DNA of 64,000 nucleotides from Clostridium akagii DSM 12554 (GCF_000686725.1 NZ_KK366008.1:474074-538073); one strand, 5' to 3'. Shown: positions 44,899 through 54,732, numbered from the stretch's first letter. Translations and numbers: made by a program. Notes: generated by a model from the letters alone, not told the origin.

Positions 44899-45858
44899 CT
44901 ATTTATCTTTAATATTTATTTTTTCCCCGCAGTATGGGCATAAAATCCAATCATCTTGAACATCCTTATTACATGAAAGACATTTTATTTTTTTTGGTCT
45001 TAATATTAAATAAATTCCAAGTCCTAGAATATTTGTAAAGAAACTAATTATTGACCACTTAGGAGAATTTAAATTTTGTTTTTTCGAATCTTTATATACC
45101 CATATAGGTAATAATATCCAGAATATACTTAAGAAAATAAATGCACAAACAATTAACCACCTTATTATTCCATTCAATTGATTTGTAAAAATATAGTAAT
45201 TATTGAATTGATGTTCAGAATCATATAGCGAATACAGATTTAATCCTTTTGAAGCAATATATTCATAGTTCATAATTATGTTTGTATCAGAGGAATTAAC
45301 ATAGGTAGATCCATCACTATTAGTAATTTGCTTATCCCCTAAAGAATCATCGCTCTCTATATTTTTGGGAAATAAAACTTTTGATAATGCATTTTTAGCG
45401 CTTTGTGATTTCATTTTATTGGTATTGCGTGATATATCTAATTCTGTAGAATATTTAATATTATTTTTACTATCAACAACATATGCTATATCAGTAACAC
45501 TTCTATTTGATTTCCATGGATCTATAAGAATAGAAAATTTATTTTTTTCTGAAATATATCCATCATTCGCCTTATAAATAATTTTTCCGTTATCATCTGT
45601 AATTATTATATTGCTGAACCCATCAAACAATTTTGAGTAGTCCCCAATAGTTCCCTTTACGTTTTTAGTTATACCTTGAATTTCAAGTTGGCTTTTTATT
45701 TCGTTAAATTTATCGGCAATAGACTTCTGAATATTATCAGGTTGAGCTTTTATTTCTTCCGTGACAATTAATATTGAGACAGATAGCAAAATTAATATTG
45801 AAAAAAGTATTACAAGTGCTTTTTTAAGATTTGATATTTTAAAAAAAGAATGCTTCAT
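44899..45858 (-). CDS. Membrane protein with exterior domain and C-terminal zinc ribbon
   Basis: Protein of 319 residues. A transmembrane helix (about 13-33) is followed by an exterior domain of about 185 residues with PAS/Cache-like flavour (IITDDNGKIIYKANDGYIS, DIAYVVDSKNNIKYSTELD). Two more helices follow (about 232-255 and 270-286). A cytoplasmic zinc ribbon, CLSCNKDVQDDWILCPYCGE, ends the protein. It resembles a sensor without an output domain. Together with the lipoprotein and kinase it forms a three-gene unit. I do not recognise the family as a whole. The gap 45859-46135 is AT-rich and holds no feature beyond a weak ribosome binding region. Confidence 0.6.
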   Translation of the reverse strand: MKHSFFKISNLKKALVILFSILILLSVSILIVTEEIKAQPDNIQKSIADKFNEIKSQLEIQGITKNVKGTIGDYSKLFDGFSNIIITDDNGKIIYKANDGYISEKNKFSILIDPWKSNRSVTDIAYVVDSKNNIKYSTELDISRNTNKMKSQSAKNALSKVLFPKNIESDDSLGDKQITNSDGSTYVNSSDTNIIMNYEYIASKGLNLYSLYDSEHQFNNYYIFTNQLNGIIRWLIVCAFIFLSIFWILLPIWVYKDSKKQNLNSPKWSIISFFTNILGLGIYLILRPKKIKCLSCNKDVQDDWILCPYCGEKINIKDK

Positions 45859-46135
45859 AGTTTTTCAAACCCCCTTCAACGTAGGTTGAATTTATTATTA
45901 AAATTTTTATATTCCTATAAATAACAGTTTATTTAAAATCGAAAAAGTACATATAAATCAAGTATCATTACAATTAAATTATAACATTAATGCACTGCAT
46001 TTATTTAACCTGTAACAATTTATTTTACATATTAATAAGATATACTAGACTACTTTAACCTTGAATTTATAGGTTCCTCTAAATTAAATAATGTAATTTA
46101 AATTTATTTACTACAAGTAAAAAGGGGCGAACTAT

Positions 46136-47971
46136 ATGTTATATAATAGAATATCAGGATTGGTTAGTGTTGTAATAACTAACTATAATCATGTCGAATA
46201 TATAGTAGATTGTCTTAACAGTATTAAAAATCAAACCTATAAGAATATTGAAATTATTATCGTTGATGATGCCTCTACAGATAACAGTGTTCAGGTTATT
46301 AATAATTGGATTGATACTAATAAGCACTGTTTACCAAAACAAAATTTAATAACCTTAACTTCACTTTCAAGAAATTCAGGTTTTGCAGCAGCTGTTAGTC
46401 TTGGTTTTTCTCTTTCTAAAGGACAATTTATTGCTTGTCAAGATTCGGATGATATATCACATCCTAAACGTATAGAAAAGCAAGTTGCATTTATAAAAGA
46501 AAATCCAGATGTTCATGTTATAGGCTCTAACTATTCAACTTTTGAAGATAATTGTTTTAATCTCACACCTCCCCTAAATTGGCTAAGTTATGGTGCTACT
46601 AATATAAAAGAGATATACTCAAAAGGTGGCCATTGTGTATGCTATGGAACCATTTTATTCTATGGAGAATTATTTGATAAATTTGGAGGTCTAACAAGAA
46701 GGCTTCCTGGAGCCGAGGATTATGAATTTATAACTAAGCTTCTTTCTACTGGAATCGACAATTTACCAGATGTATTATATTATTATCGTCATCATTCACA
46801 GCAGCGCTCACACAAATTTTATAGTAACAAATCTGAGAAAACTGATATTGAGCCTATTAAAGTGCTATTAACTATGGATAGTATGGGTATCGGAGGCACA
46901 GAAACTCATGTATTAACCTTAGCTACAGAATTAATAAGAGCTAAAATCAATGTAGTTATTCTAGCTAATAAAGGTGTTCTATATGATGCCTTTAACAAAA
47001 TCGGTTGCACTATATATACTATGGAGTTTCCTTTAACTATAATTAGCTCTCAAGATATTAATGCATCAATATACAAAAATAGAATAGAACAAATTATTAG
47101 GAATGAAAATATTAATATTATACACGCTCATCAATCGCCTTCCGGTGCCTTATGTATTGATGTTGCAAAAAAGCTGAACATTCCTTGTGTTTTTACTGTT
47201 CACGGTCTATATTATCAAGATATAGCCTCTGATAAATTAAATAATTGTACCAAAGTAATAAGTGTAAGTGAACCTGTTTTTGATTGGCTTCACACCTTTA
47301 ACATTCCATCAATAGTAATTCCAAATGGTATCGATTTTAACAGTTTCCATCCTATAAAAGCTAATAACATTCGTAACCAACTACATGTACCTGATGATGC
47401 TTTTGTAATTTTATATGCCAGTAGGATGGCTTGGGGAAAGATTAATGTTTGTGAAAACGTAATACGAGTGAGTAGTGATTTACGAAATAATAAAAAAATG
47501 AATATTCATGTTTTTATCGTTGGGGATGGTCCTGGCTTTAAGGACATTAAAGATGCTGCTGATAAAATCACTAGCCCTTCTAATAAAAAATTCATTCACC
47601 TTTTTGGTGAACAAACCGATATGCTAGATTTTTATTCAAATAGTGACTGCATAGTTGGTACTGGAAGAGTTGCCTTAGAATCAATGGCTTGTGGAAAGCC
47701 ATTAATTGCCACCGGAAATCAGGGATATTTTGGCTTAGTAACTAGAGACAATTTTAGAGAAGCCTGCAGGATTTATTTTGCAGATCACAAGGCAATAAAA
47801 CCAAATAATCAGGAATTTTTATATGATGATTTAAGCTATATTTACAATAATAAACAGGTAATAAAAAAGATAGGTGAAACAAGTACCGAATGGTCCAGAC
47901 CCATCTTTGATATTAGCATAACCACCAATAAAATCATTAAGTTATATAAATCTGCTATAAATGATTTTTAG
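46136..47971 (+). CDS. Double glycosyltransferase, GT2 domain followed by GT4 domain
   Basis: Cytoplasmic protein of 611 residues with two sugar-transfer domains. Residues 1 to about 230 are GT2 (VVITNYNHVEYIVDCLNSIK, IIVDDASTDNS and the metal-binding QDSDD). About 235-605 are GT4 (MDSMGIGGTETHVLTLATEL, HAHQSPSG, IPNGIDFNSFHP, GTGRVALESMACGKPLIAT). Such double enzymes often add sugars to surface polysaccharide or glycoprotein. Start behind AAAAGGGGCG. Convergent with a paralog of the same layout at 48023-49915. Confidence 0.88.
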   Translation: MLYNRISGLVSVVITNYNHVEYIVDCLNSIKNQTYKNIEIIIVDDASTDNSVQVINNWIDTNKHCLPKQNLITLTSLSRNSGFAAAVSLGFSLSKGQFIACQDSDDISHPKRIEKQVAFIKENPDVHVIGSNYSTFEDNCFNLTPPLNWLSYGATNIKEIYSKGGHCVCYGTILFYGELFDKFGGLTRRLPGAEDYEFITKLLSTGIDNLPDVLYYYRHHSQQRSHKFYSNKSEKTDIEPIKVLLTMDSMGIGGTETHVLTLATELIRAKINVVILANKGVLYDAFNKIGCTIYTMEFPLTIISSQDINASIYKNRIEQIIRNENINIIHAHQSPSGALCIDVAKKLNIPCVFTVHGLYYQDIASDKLNNCTKVISVSEPVFDWLHTFNIPSIVIPNGIDFNSFHPIKANNIRNQLHVPDDAFVILYASRMAWGKINVCENVIRVSSDLRNNKKMNIHVFIVGDGPGFKDIKDAADKITSPSNKKFIHLFGEQTDMLDFYSNSDCIVGTGRVALESMACGKPLIATGNQGYFGLVTRDNFREACRIYFADHKAIKPNNQEFLYDDLSYIYNNKQVIKKIGETSTEWSRPIFDISITTNKIIKLYKSAINDF

Positions 47972-47983
47972 ATAATAAAATGT

Positions 47984-48016
47984 AGACCTAACATCAGATA
48001 TATTAATGTTGGGCCT
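47984..48016. terminator. Terminator between convergent glycosyltransferase genes
   Basis: An 11-pair stem AGACCTAACAT/ATGTTGGGCCT with one mismatch and one G-T pair, followed on the plus strand by TCTCTTTT. Confidence 0.75.
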
Positions 48017-48022
48017 TCTCTT

Positions 48023-49915
48023 TTAATTAATAATATCCTTATATAATCCTATTATTTCATCAGCAATCTTTCTAGCTTCAAATTTTTCTTTGCACCATTC
48101 CCTGCTCCATTTAGGTAATTTCAATGATTTTCCTATGGACTGAATTAAATATTCCATGCTAGCAGTAATATTTTTATTATAATTATCTACTTTGCCTTCA
48201 TGATCTCCAAAGTACAGATTCCACATTTCCTCCTTATTTTCTTCTCCTACAATACCTGCATACCCTTTATTCCCTATTGCAATTACTAACCTTTCACAGC
48301 TTAGTGCCTCTAATACAACTCTTCCAGTTCCAATAATTATATCGCTTTCCAAGTAATATGATAGTACATCATACCTTGCCCCTATTACATGTACTGCTTT
48401 TCTATGCAGTGATAAGTTTAATTCCTTAGCTGCCCCAGTTATATTTTCCTTTCTTTCACCCTCTCCCAGTATAATTAAATATATATTATTAAGTTTAAGT
48501 GAAATCTCTTTGAAGCTTGATAAAACAGATTTGGCTATAGCACCCTTTCCCCATCCAAGTCTACTACAGTACAATATAACAATGGCATTTTTAGGAATGC
48601 CTAAATTTTGTCTAATGAATTTATGGTTTATGTTAGGTTTAAAAGTTTCAGTATCTATACCATTAGGAATTACTCTAAGAATTCCTTGAAATTCAGCTCC
48701 TGTATTTTCGGCAAAAAACTTCTTCACGGGACTACTGACAGCAATAATTGCTTTTGCTGCAATGCAACTAGACAGAAAAATTTCTTTTGAATAAAACATT
48801 CCATGTAGGGTTATAACATATGGAATATTATATTTATTATAAATTTCTCTGCCTAGGCTCATACTTTTATTTAAATGACAATGTAATAAATTAATACCTT
48901 CCATATCTATAAGGTATTTTATCTCTTCAATTGACTTAACTTCTACATTCATTGATATTCTAACAACCTTTATACCACACTGCCCAAATGCGTCTTCAAA
49001 AATCCCTCCGCTGCTTCCTATTACTACATATATCCCCTTTTCCATTAAAGCCTTGGCTAGATTAAAAACATAGGTTTCAGTGCCACCAATATTAAGCTCA
49101 TCTACAAGCATTAATACTCGAAAAATACTAGACTTATTAATCATTATTTTTTTAGCCTTTACCTTTGCTAACTCATTACAAAACTCTCTATATCTTATAT
49201 TATTCATTAAATTGGTATCATTTAAAAGATTTTTTCTATATTTTATACGCTGCATTTGATTAATATTATGATAAGCATTACTGTGCCTTCGGTAATAATA
49301 AAGAATATTCTCTATTTTTTCAATACCACTTTTCTTTAAAAGATTTAAGGCTAATTCTATTTCGTCTTCAAAATCAGTCTTTTTATATAACATATTAATA
49401 TCTTTAAAAAGAGACTTACGAATCATTAGGGATGGAAAAATAATAGGATAGTTCCCTCCAAGTATAGCCTTATCTATATCTTCTTTAGTTTTATAAAAAT
49501 TTTGAAGCCTATTAATATTTTCACATTGGTTTTTATACCTATAATCTTCAGTAAAGGCTTTTATGCCACATGATAAAATTCCAGCTTCCCTATGCTCCTT
49601 TAAATAACTTACCTGTAATTCTAAGCGCTTTGGCAAACTAATATCGTCTGGATCATGTCTAATTACATATTCCCCATGAGTTTTACTAATGCCCATTTCA
49701 AAGGCTTCAGGTATACTAATACTTTTTTCCAGCTTGATAAGCACAATCCTTTGATCACTAAATTTATTTACTATGTCTTGGATTTTTTTAATAGGACAAC
49801 AGACTAAGATGAATAATTCCCAATTTTTATATGATTGTTTGAAAATACTATTAACACTTTCTTCAAAGTATTGCTCGGTAATAACTGGCATTATTAAACT
49901 TACTAAATCCTTCAT
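48023..49915 (-). CDS. Double glycosyltransferase, GT2 domain followed by GT4 domain (paralog)
   Basis: Protein of 630 residues with the same GT2-GT4 layout as the gene at 46136-47971. GT2 part: SLIMPVITEQYFEESVNSIF, then HDPDDISLPKRLELQ. GT4 part: LNIGGTETYVFNLAKALMEK, LLHCHLN, VIPNGIDTETFKPN, GTGRVVLEALSCERLVIAIG. Identity to its neighbour is clear in every motif but low between them, so the duplication is old. It probably modifies a surface structure. A small protein of unknown function is encoded just upstream on the same strand, behind a terminator. Confidence 0.88.
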   Translation of the reverse strand: MKDLVSLIMPVITEQYFEESVNSIFKQSYKNWELFILVCCPIKKIQDIVNKFSDQRIVLIKLEKSISIPEAFEMGISKTHGEYVIRHDPDDISLPKRLELQVSYLKEHREAGILSCGIKAFTEDYRYKNQCENINRLQNFYKTKEDIDKAILGGNYPIIFPSLMIRKSLFKDINMLYKKTDFEDEIELALNLLKKSGIEKIENILYYYRRHSNAYHNINQMQRIKYRKNLLNDTNLMNNIRYREFCNELAKVKAKKIMINKSSIFRVLMLVDELNIGGTETYVFNLAKALMEKGIYVVIGSSGGIFEDAFGQCGIKVVRISMNVEVKSIEEIKYLIDMEGINLLHCHLNKSMSLGREIYNKYNIPYVITLHGMFYSKEIFLSSCIAAKAIIAVSSPVKKFFAENTGAEFQGILRVIPNGIDTETFKPNINHKFIRQNLGIPKNAIVILYCSRLGWGKGAIAKSVLSSFKEISLKLNNIYLIILGEGERKENITGAAKELNLSLHRKAVHVIGARYDVLSYYLESDIIIGTGRVVLEALSCERLVIAIGNKGYAGIVGEENKEEMWNLYFGDHEGKVDNYNKNITASMEYLIQSIGKSLKLPKWSREWCKEKFEARKIADEIIGLYKDIIN

Positions 49916-49962
49916 ATATTACACTTCCTTTAACCTAACATCTATTTTATTCAATTTCAAGA

Positions 49963-49995
49963 AAAGATCCAACCTTTTTAAGGGAGGATCTTTTT
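49963..49995. terminator. Terminator upstream of the second glycosyltransferase gene
   Basis: Stem AAAGATCC/GGATCTTT with T-rich flanks on both strands. It ends the transcript of the small gene at 50028-50408. Confidence 0.75.
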
Positions 49996-50003
49996 ATTTC
50001 TAG

Positions 50004-50033
50004 AAATAGCTACAATAAATACTGTAGCTATTT
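50004..50033 (+). terminator. Hairpin overlapping the stop of the small gene
   Basis: Stem AAATAGCTACA/TGTAGCTATTT followed by TTT on the plus strand; it covers the stop codon of the minus-strand gene at 50028. Confidence 0.55.
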
Positions 50034-50408
50034 TTTATTGCCGTTTCTATAGACCAATTGCTTGTAAAGCACTGTGTTGCCTTCGCTAATAATTCCAGCA
50101 TTACTTATTCCAAATATATTAACTATAGTGTTGCATTCATGGATTATACTTAAACGCACCTCATAAAGCTTAATATCTAGACAATCTCCATATATGGACG
50201 AGGCTATTTCAATATCGCTGACTTTTCCTTCTTTAGGATCTAATTGTACAAGATCTTCCTTTATAAGGATGGGGGTACCATCACTCCAATCATAAACTCT
50301 ATATTTGAGAAGTTCTGAATCTTTTCCAAGATTAACCCAAGTTATTCGTATGAAATTTGTAAGTTGATTCCTTGTTAAAACTCCAGTTGTATAATTAAAA
50401 AGCCACAT
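50028..50408 (-). CDS. Small protein of unknown function
   Basis: Protein of 126 residues with no signal peptide or membrane helix. The alternating hydrophobic pattern (FIRITWVNLG, LLKYRVYDWSDGTPILIKED, VNIFGISNAGIISEGNTVLY) suggests a beta-sandwich. I do not recognise the family. Start at 50408 behind GGGAGTG. Its place next to double glycosyltransferases suggests, but does not prove, a role in a surface or spore glycoprotein. Confidence 0.55.
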   Translation of the reverse strand: MWLFNYTTGVLTRNQLTNFIRITWVNLGKDSELLKYRVYDWSDGTPILIKEDLVQLDPKEGKVSDIEIASSIYGDCLDIKLYEVRLSIIHECNTIVNIFGISNAGIISEGNTVLYKQLVYRNGNKK

Positions 50409-50598
50409 AATATCACTCCCTTTTTTAAGAGTCACACAATATAATATGAATTAGCTCCTTGAAATGCTTTTAATATTTCATATTTTAGCAATGATCCAAA
50501 TTGATATAATTTCACTTACAAATATTTTTTCATGTTCTATGTGCAATTATTTAAAATATGTTATATAATATTTACAATTAATATATTGAGGTGAAATT

Positions 50599-51174
50599 AT
50601 GGATATAGGAATGAAAATCAAAAAATTGAGAGTGGAAAAAGGTATCACTTTAAAAGTATTAGGCACAAAAAGTGAACTATCTGTTGGATTTTTATCTCAA
50701 TTAGAAAGAGGTTTAACCACAATAGCAGTTGATTCATTAGAAAGAATAGCTGAAATTTTAGATGTTCATCTAACTTATTTTTTTGATTATCCAGTTAAAA
50801 GAAAAGACAAAATATTACGAAGTTATGAGCAAGATATATTTGATATAGAAGAAGGTAGTAGCATCAATTATTGCTTAAGCACAAATTTAGAGGATAAACA
50901 GCTTATTCCAAGGCTAATAGAACTTTTACCTCAAAAAAGTAAAGAGGAAATAATCCCATATATGCATGAAGGAGAAGAGTTTGTTTATATATTAGAAGGT
51001 ATATTAACAATTTATATAGATGGTGAAAGTTATGATGTTTATCCTGGTGATAGTATTCATATGAATTCAAATGTGACACATAATTGGGCTAATTACACTA
51101 ATAAAAAAGTTAAGCTTCTAGCTGTTAATACTCCGAATAATTTCTACAACAAAAATAAAAATCAGCATGAATAA
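50599..51174 (+). CDS. XRE-family regulator with cupin sensor domain
   Basis: Transcription factor of 191 residues. Residues about 5-60 are an XRE helix-turn-helix (KIKKLRVEKGITLKVLGTKS, SQLERGLTTIAVDSLERIAE). Residues about 110-180 are a cupin (PYMHEGEEFVYILEGILTIY, VYPGDSIHMNSNVTHNW), which usually binds a small ligand. First gene of the operon: its last 8 bases overlap the eutH start, so it probably senses the transported compound and controls the operon. Start behind GAGGTGA. Confidence 0.9.
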   Translation: MDIGMKIKKLRVEKGITLKVLGTKSELSVGFLSQLERGLTTIAVDSLERIAEILDVHLTYFFDYPVKRKDKILRSYEQDIFDIEEGSSINYCLSTNLEDKQLIPRLIELLPQKSKEEIIPYMHEGEEFVYILEGILTIYIDGESYDVYPGDSIHMNSNVTHNWANYTNKKVKLLAVNTPNNFYNKNKNQHE

Positions 51175-52243
51175 ATTTATAATGTACGTAATTGGTGTAT
51201 TTTTTATACTTGGAGGAATTGATTATATATTGGGTAGTCCCCTAAAGCTTGGTGGAAAGTTTGAGGAAGGAATAAAAACCATGGGTGCCTTAGGTCTTGG
51301 AATGATTGGAATATATTCCTTGTCACCTATACTTTCAACTTTATTATCTACTGCTATTATCCCCCTATGTAAATCACTCCATTTTGATCCTTCTGTGTTC
51401 ACCTCTGCCTTTTTAGCTGTGGATATGGGGGGCTACAAAATAGCTATGAATTTAGCCTTAACTAGGAAAATGGGTCTGTTTTCAGGTGTCATTATAGCCT
51501 CAACTTTAGGTGCAACTATCAGTTTTACTATACCTGTTGCTCTTGGAATGATTTGTAAAGAAGATGAAAAATATTTTTCAAAAGGTGCCATGGTTGGTAT
51601 AACTACAATCCCTATAGGTTGTTTTGTTGCAGGATTGTGGCAAAACATAAATTTAACTATATTATTATGGAATCTTACTCCTATTATTATTTTTTCCTTG
51701 CTTTGTGTAATAGGTTTACTAAAAATTCCAAATGTTTTGATGAAGGCTTTTAATATATTTGGAAAGATAATAATTGGATTAAGTGTTATTGGATTACTCC
51801 TTCAAGGCACAGAAGCCATATTTGGGGTTCAAATTGTTTTAGGTCTCGCACCTCTTTCTGAATCTACAGTAATAGTTGGAAAGATAGCCTTTGTTTTGGC
51901 TGGAGCCTACCCTATGCTTACCTTAATAAATCGTATTTTCGAAAAAAGTTTTGAAAAAATCGGTGAAAAATTTGGAATAAACTCAGTATCAGTTACAGGA
52001 ATTTTAGGAAATTTGGCTAGTAATCTATTGATATTTGGAACATATAAAAAAATGGACCCTAAGGGTAAAATTGTTTGTACTGCTTTTGCTATAAGTGGAG
52101 CTTTTGTATTTGGTGGCCAGTTTGGTTTTGTATCAGGAATAGCCCCTGAAATGTTAGGACCGTTTATTATATCTAAATTTACAGCTGGAATAATTAGTAT
52201 TTTATTAGCTGCTTGGCTATATGAACGTGAATATAAATTATAA
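51167..52243 (+). CDS. eutH: EutH-like ethanolamine permease
   Basis: Membrane protein of 358 residues with about ten helices, matching EutH, which moves ethanolamine. Family stretches are GALGLGMIGIYSLSPIL, FLAVDMGGYKIAMNLA, GALVFG-like AISGAFVFGGQFGFVSGI and MLGPFIISKF. The start ATG overlaps the regulator stop by 8 bp. No ethanolamine ammonia-lyase or microcompartment gene is nearby, so the substrate in this organism could be another amine. Confidence 0.88.
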   Translation: MNKFIMYVIGVFFILGGIDYILGSPLKLGGKFEEGIKTMGALGLGMIGIYSLSPILSTLLSTAIIPLCKSLHFDPSVFTSAFLAVDMGGYKIAMNLALTRKMGLFSGVIIASTLGATISFTIPVALGMICKEDEKYFSKGAMVGITTIPIGCFVAGLWQNINLTILLWNLTPIIIFSLLCVIGLLKIPNVLMKAFNIFGKIIIGLSVIGLLLQGTEAIFGVQIVLGLAPLSESTVIVGKIAFVLAGAYPMLTLINRIFEKSFEKIGEKFGINSVSVTGILGNLASNLLIFGTYKKMDPKGKIVCTAFAISGAFVFGGQFGFVSGIAPEMLGPFIISKFTAGIISILLAAWLYEREYKL

Positions 52244-52261
52244 AACACGGAGGAAAAAATT

Positions 52262-54043
52262 ATGATGATTAAAGAAAAAATTGAAAAGCTAAGGCAATTA
52301 ATGAAGGAAAACAAAATTGATGCCTATGTAATTCCAAGTTTTGATGCACATCAAAGTGAATACGTAGCATATCACTGGAAATCTAGAGAATGGGTATCTG
52401 GGTTTACAGGTTCAGCAGGTACTGTAGTTATTACTTTACATGATGCTGGATTATGGACGGATGGCAGATACTACATTCAAGCAGAAAAACAACTCCAAGA
52501 TTCTGGTATTAGATTATTTAGAATGGCAGATGTGGGTACCCCTTCTTACACTGATTGGTTAAATGATGTTCTTAATGAAGGAAGTTCCGTGGGTTTTGAC
52601 GGAAGTGTATTTTCAGTAGATATGGTTAATAGTCTAAAGATGGCATTTAAATCCAAGAAAATAGCAATAAAAATGGACAAAGATTTAATTGATTTATTAT
52701 GGCATGATAGACCAGCTATACCCACAAATGCTATGTTTGTACATGACGTAAAATATGCAGGTATTAGTCGAACAGAGAAATTTAATATAATAAGAAAGGA
52801 AATGAATAAGAAAGGTGCTAACTATTATTTATTAACTTCCTTAGATGACATTGCTTGGCTTTTGAATATAAGAGGTTCTGATGTCCCTAACAACCCTGTT
52901 GTAATATGTAACGTAATATTATCATTGGATAAATGTTATTTATTTATTGATTCTTCAAAGGTACCTAATTCCGTACGCCTTGAATTACAATCTGATAAAG
53001 TTGAGTTTAAATCTTATACTGACGTGCAACAATTTCTAAAAAGTATGGCAAGTAGTGATAAAATCATGTTTGATCCTAATATGACTAATGCTTTATTGTA
53101 TAATTCCATTAATATTAATGTTACAAAATTGCAGATATCTAATATTACTCTTAATTTAAAGGCTGTAAAAAACAAAACCGAAATAGCAAATTTGAAATGC
53201 TGTGAACTTAGTGATGGCGTTGCCATGGTGAAATTTATAAAATGGCTTAAAACCTCTATTAATGAAGAACATATTACAGAACTTTCTGCAAGTGATAAAC
53301 TCCAGCAGCTTAGAAAAAAAGATGAACTTTGTGTTGGGCTTAGTTTTGATACAATAGCTGGATACAAAGAACATGCTGCTATGATGCACTATATACCAAA
53401 GATAGAAACCACCTCTACTTTAGAAAATCGTGGTCTTTTCTTAGTGGATTCAGGCGGTCAATACTTTAATGGCACAACAGATATTACAAGAACCATAGTA
53501 CTTGGAAATCTCACTGAAGAAGAAAAGTCAGATTTTACTTTGGTGCTTAAGAGCCATATTGCTTTGGCCACTGCTAAATTTCTATATGGAGCAACAGGCT
53601 CTAATTTGGATGTAATAGCTAGGCAGCCTATTTGGAAATACGGCTTAGACTACAAATGCGGAACAGGTCATGGCGTAGGATTTTTCTTAAATGTTCATGA
53701 AGGACCTCAAAGACTAAGTCAAGTACCTAATGATATAAAAATAGAAGAAGGCATGATTCTTACTAATGAACCTGGCATATACAAAGAAGGAAAACATGGC
53801 GTTAGAACTGAAAATATGATGATAGTCGTTAATGATGAAAAAACAGAGTTTGGTCAATTTATGAAATTCGAAACAATTACCTATTGTCCTATAGATTTAG
53901 ATGGAATTAATAAGAATATGCTCACAGAAAGCGAACTGGAATGGCTATATACATATAATAAAAATGTATTTACAAAACTTTCTCCTTATTTAAATCATGA
54001 AGAAAGATCATGGCTAAACGCCGAAATAATGGGTGATAATTAA
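52262..54043 (+). CDS. pepP: Xaa-Pro aminopeptidase (M24B, three-domain)
   Basis: Cytoplasmic metallopeptidase of 593 residues, the long three-domain form with two creatinase N-domains (residues 1 to about 310) and a catalytic pita-bread domain (about 310-545). Metal ligands are visible as D in LVDSGGQYFNGTTDITRT (two aspartates), H in GTGHGVGFF, E in TNEPGIYKEG and E in VRTENMM. It removes N-terminal residues before proline. Third gene of the regulator-EutH operon (18 bp gap, GGAGG site). Pairing of EutH with a peptidase is unusual. Confidence 0.92.
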   Translation: MMIKEKIEKLRQLMKENKIDAYVIPSFDAHQSEYVAYHWKSREWVSGFTGSAGTVVITLHDAGLWTDGRYYIQAEKQLQDSGIRLFRMADVGTPSYTDWLNDVLNEGSSVGFDGSVFSVDMVNSLKMAFKSKKIAIKMDKDLIDLLWHDRPAIPTNAMFVHDVKYAGISRTEKFNIIRKEMNKKGANYYLLTSLDDIAWLLNIRGSDVPNNPVVICNVILSLDKCYLFIDSSKVPNSVRLELQSDKVEFKSYTDVQQFLKSMASSDKIMFDPNMTNALLYNSININVTKLQISNITLNLKAVKNKTEIANLKCCELSDGVAMVKFIKWLKTSINEEHITELSASDKLQQLRKKDELCVGLSFDTIAGYKEHAAMMHYIPKIETTSTLENRGLFLVDSGGQYFNGTTDITRTIVLGNLTEEEKSDFTLVLKSHIALATAKFLYGATGSNLDVIARQPIWKYGLDYKCGTGHGVGFFLNVHEGPQRLSQVPNDIKIEEGMILTNEPGIYKEGKHGVRTENMMIVVNDEKTEFGQFMKFETITYCPIDLDGINKNMLTESELEWLYTYNKNVFTKLSPYLNHEERSWLNAEIMGDN

Positions 54044-54132
54044 TTCTAACTTTATATATAAAATACCGTAAAATTCGATAACGTCCATAAATTTGTGTAC
54101 CAATTCACTAAAGTTTAGTTTTAAATAATTCG

Positions 54133-54732
54133 CTATCCATGAAAATAACCTGTTCTTGCTGAAACTACAACGAAAGGTACTTCTGACCCTTCTTGATTAA
54201 TATATGTTTGGTATAAGAAATCACTTAAATGTACAAATTTAACAACTGTTACTTTTGGGCCATATTGATCATTTAAATCTTCTTTAAATAACTCTTGCCA
54301 GTTATTTTGAATAGGTGCATTAAAAGTAATATATTTTGCAAAATCCTTTATATTTATATTACTTGGATTACCTTCAGTAGTAGTATATTGCTTATATAAA
54401 TTCGCAATATCAACCTGTTCTAGGAATCTTTTGCTCCAGTTTAGTCGTTCTGCTGATGATAGATTATTTTGACCATTCAGAATATAGTCTTTAACTTTTA
54501 CAACTGTATCATTTACTGTATTACTATTAGAAATTTCAGCTTGAGCAGTATTGCTAGCTACATTGCTACTATTATAGGAGGCCTTAGCAATACTGCTTAC
54601 TTCATTACTTTTTTCAGAAGAAGGCTGAGTTTGAGGAGAATTGCTAACTGCAGTAGATTTATATTCGTAAAAATATATTGCACATAAGATAGTAACTACT
54701 AACAATATTGGTACTAAATATTTTCGTTTCAT
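54133..54732 (-). CDS. Membrane-anchored exported protein of unknown function
   Basis: Protein of 199 residues: one N-terminal helix (KYLVPILLVVTILCAIYFY), a serine/asparagine/threonine-rich linker (about 25-75) and a folded domain of about 110 residues outside the cell (LNWSKRFLEQVDIANLYKQY, FVHLSDFLYQTYINQEGSEV). Start at 54732 behind AAAGGAGG. I do not recognise a family. It lies on the same strand as the VanW gene, 147 bp downstream. Confidence 0.65.
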   Translation of the reverse strand: MKRKYLVPILLVVTILCAIYFYEYKSTAVSNSPQTQPSSEKSNEVSSIAKASYNSSNVASNTAQAEISNSNTVNDTVVKVKDYILNGQNNLSSAERLNWSKRFLEQVDIANLYKQYTTTEGNPSNINIKDFAKYITFNAPIQNNWQELFKEDLNDQYGPKVTVVKFVHLSDFLYQTYINQEGSEVPFVVVSARTGYFHG

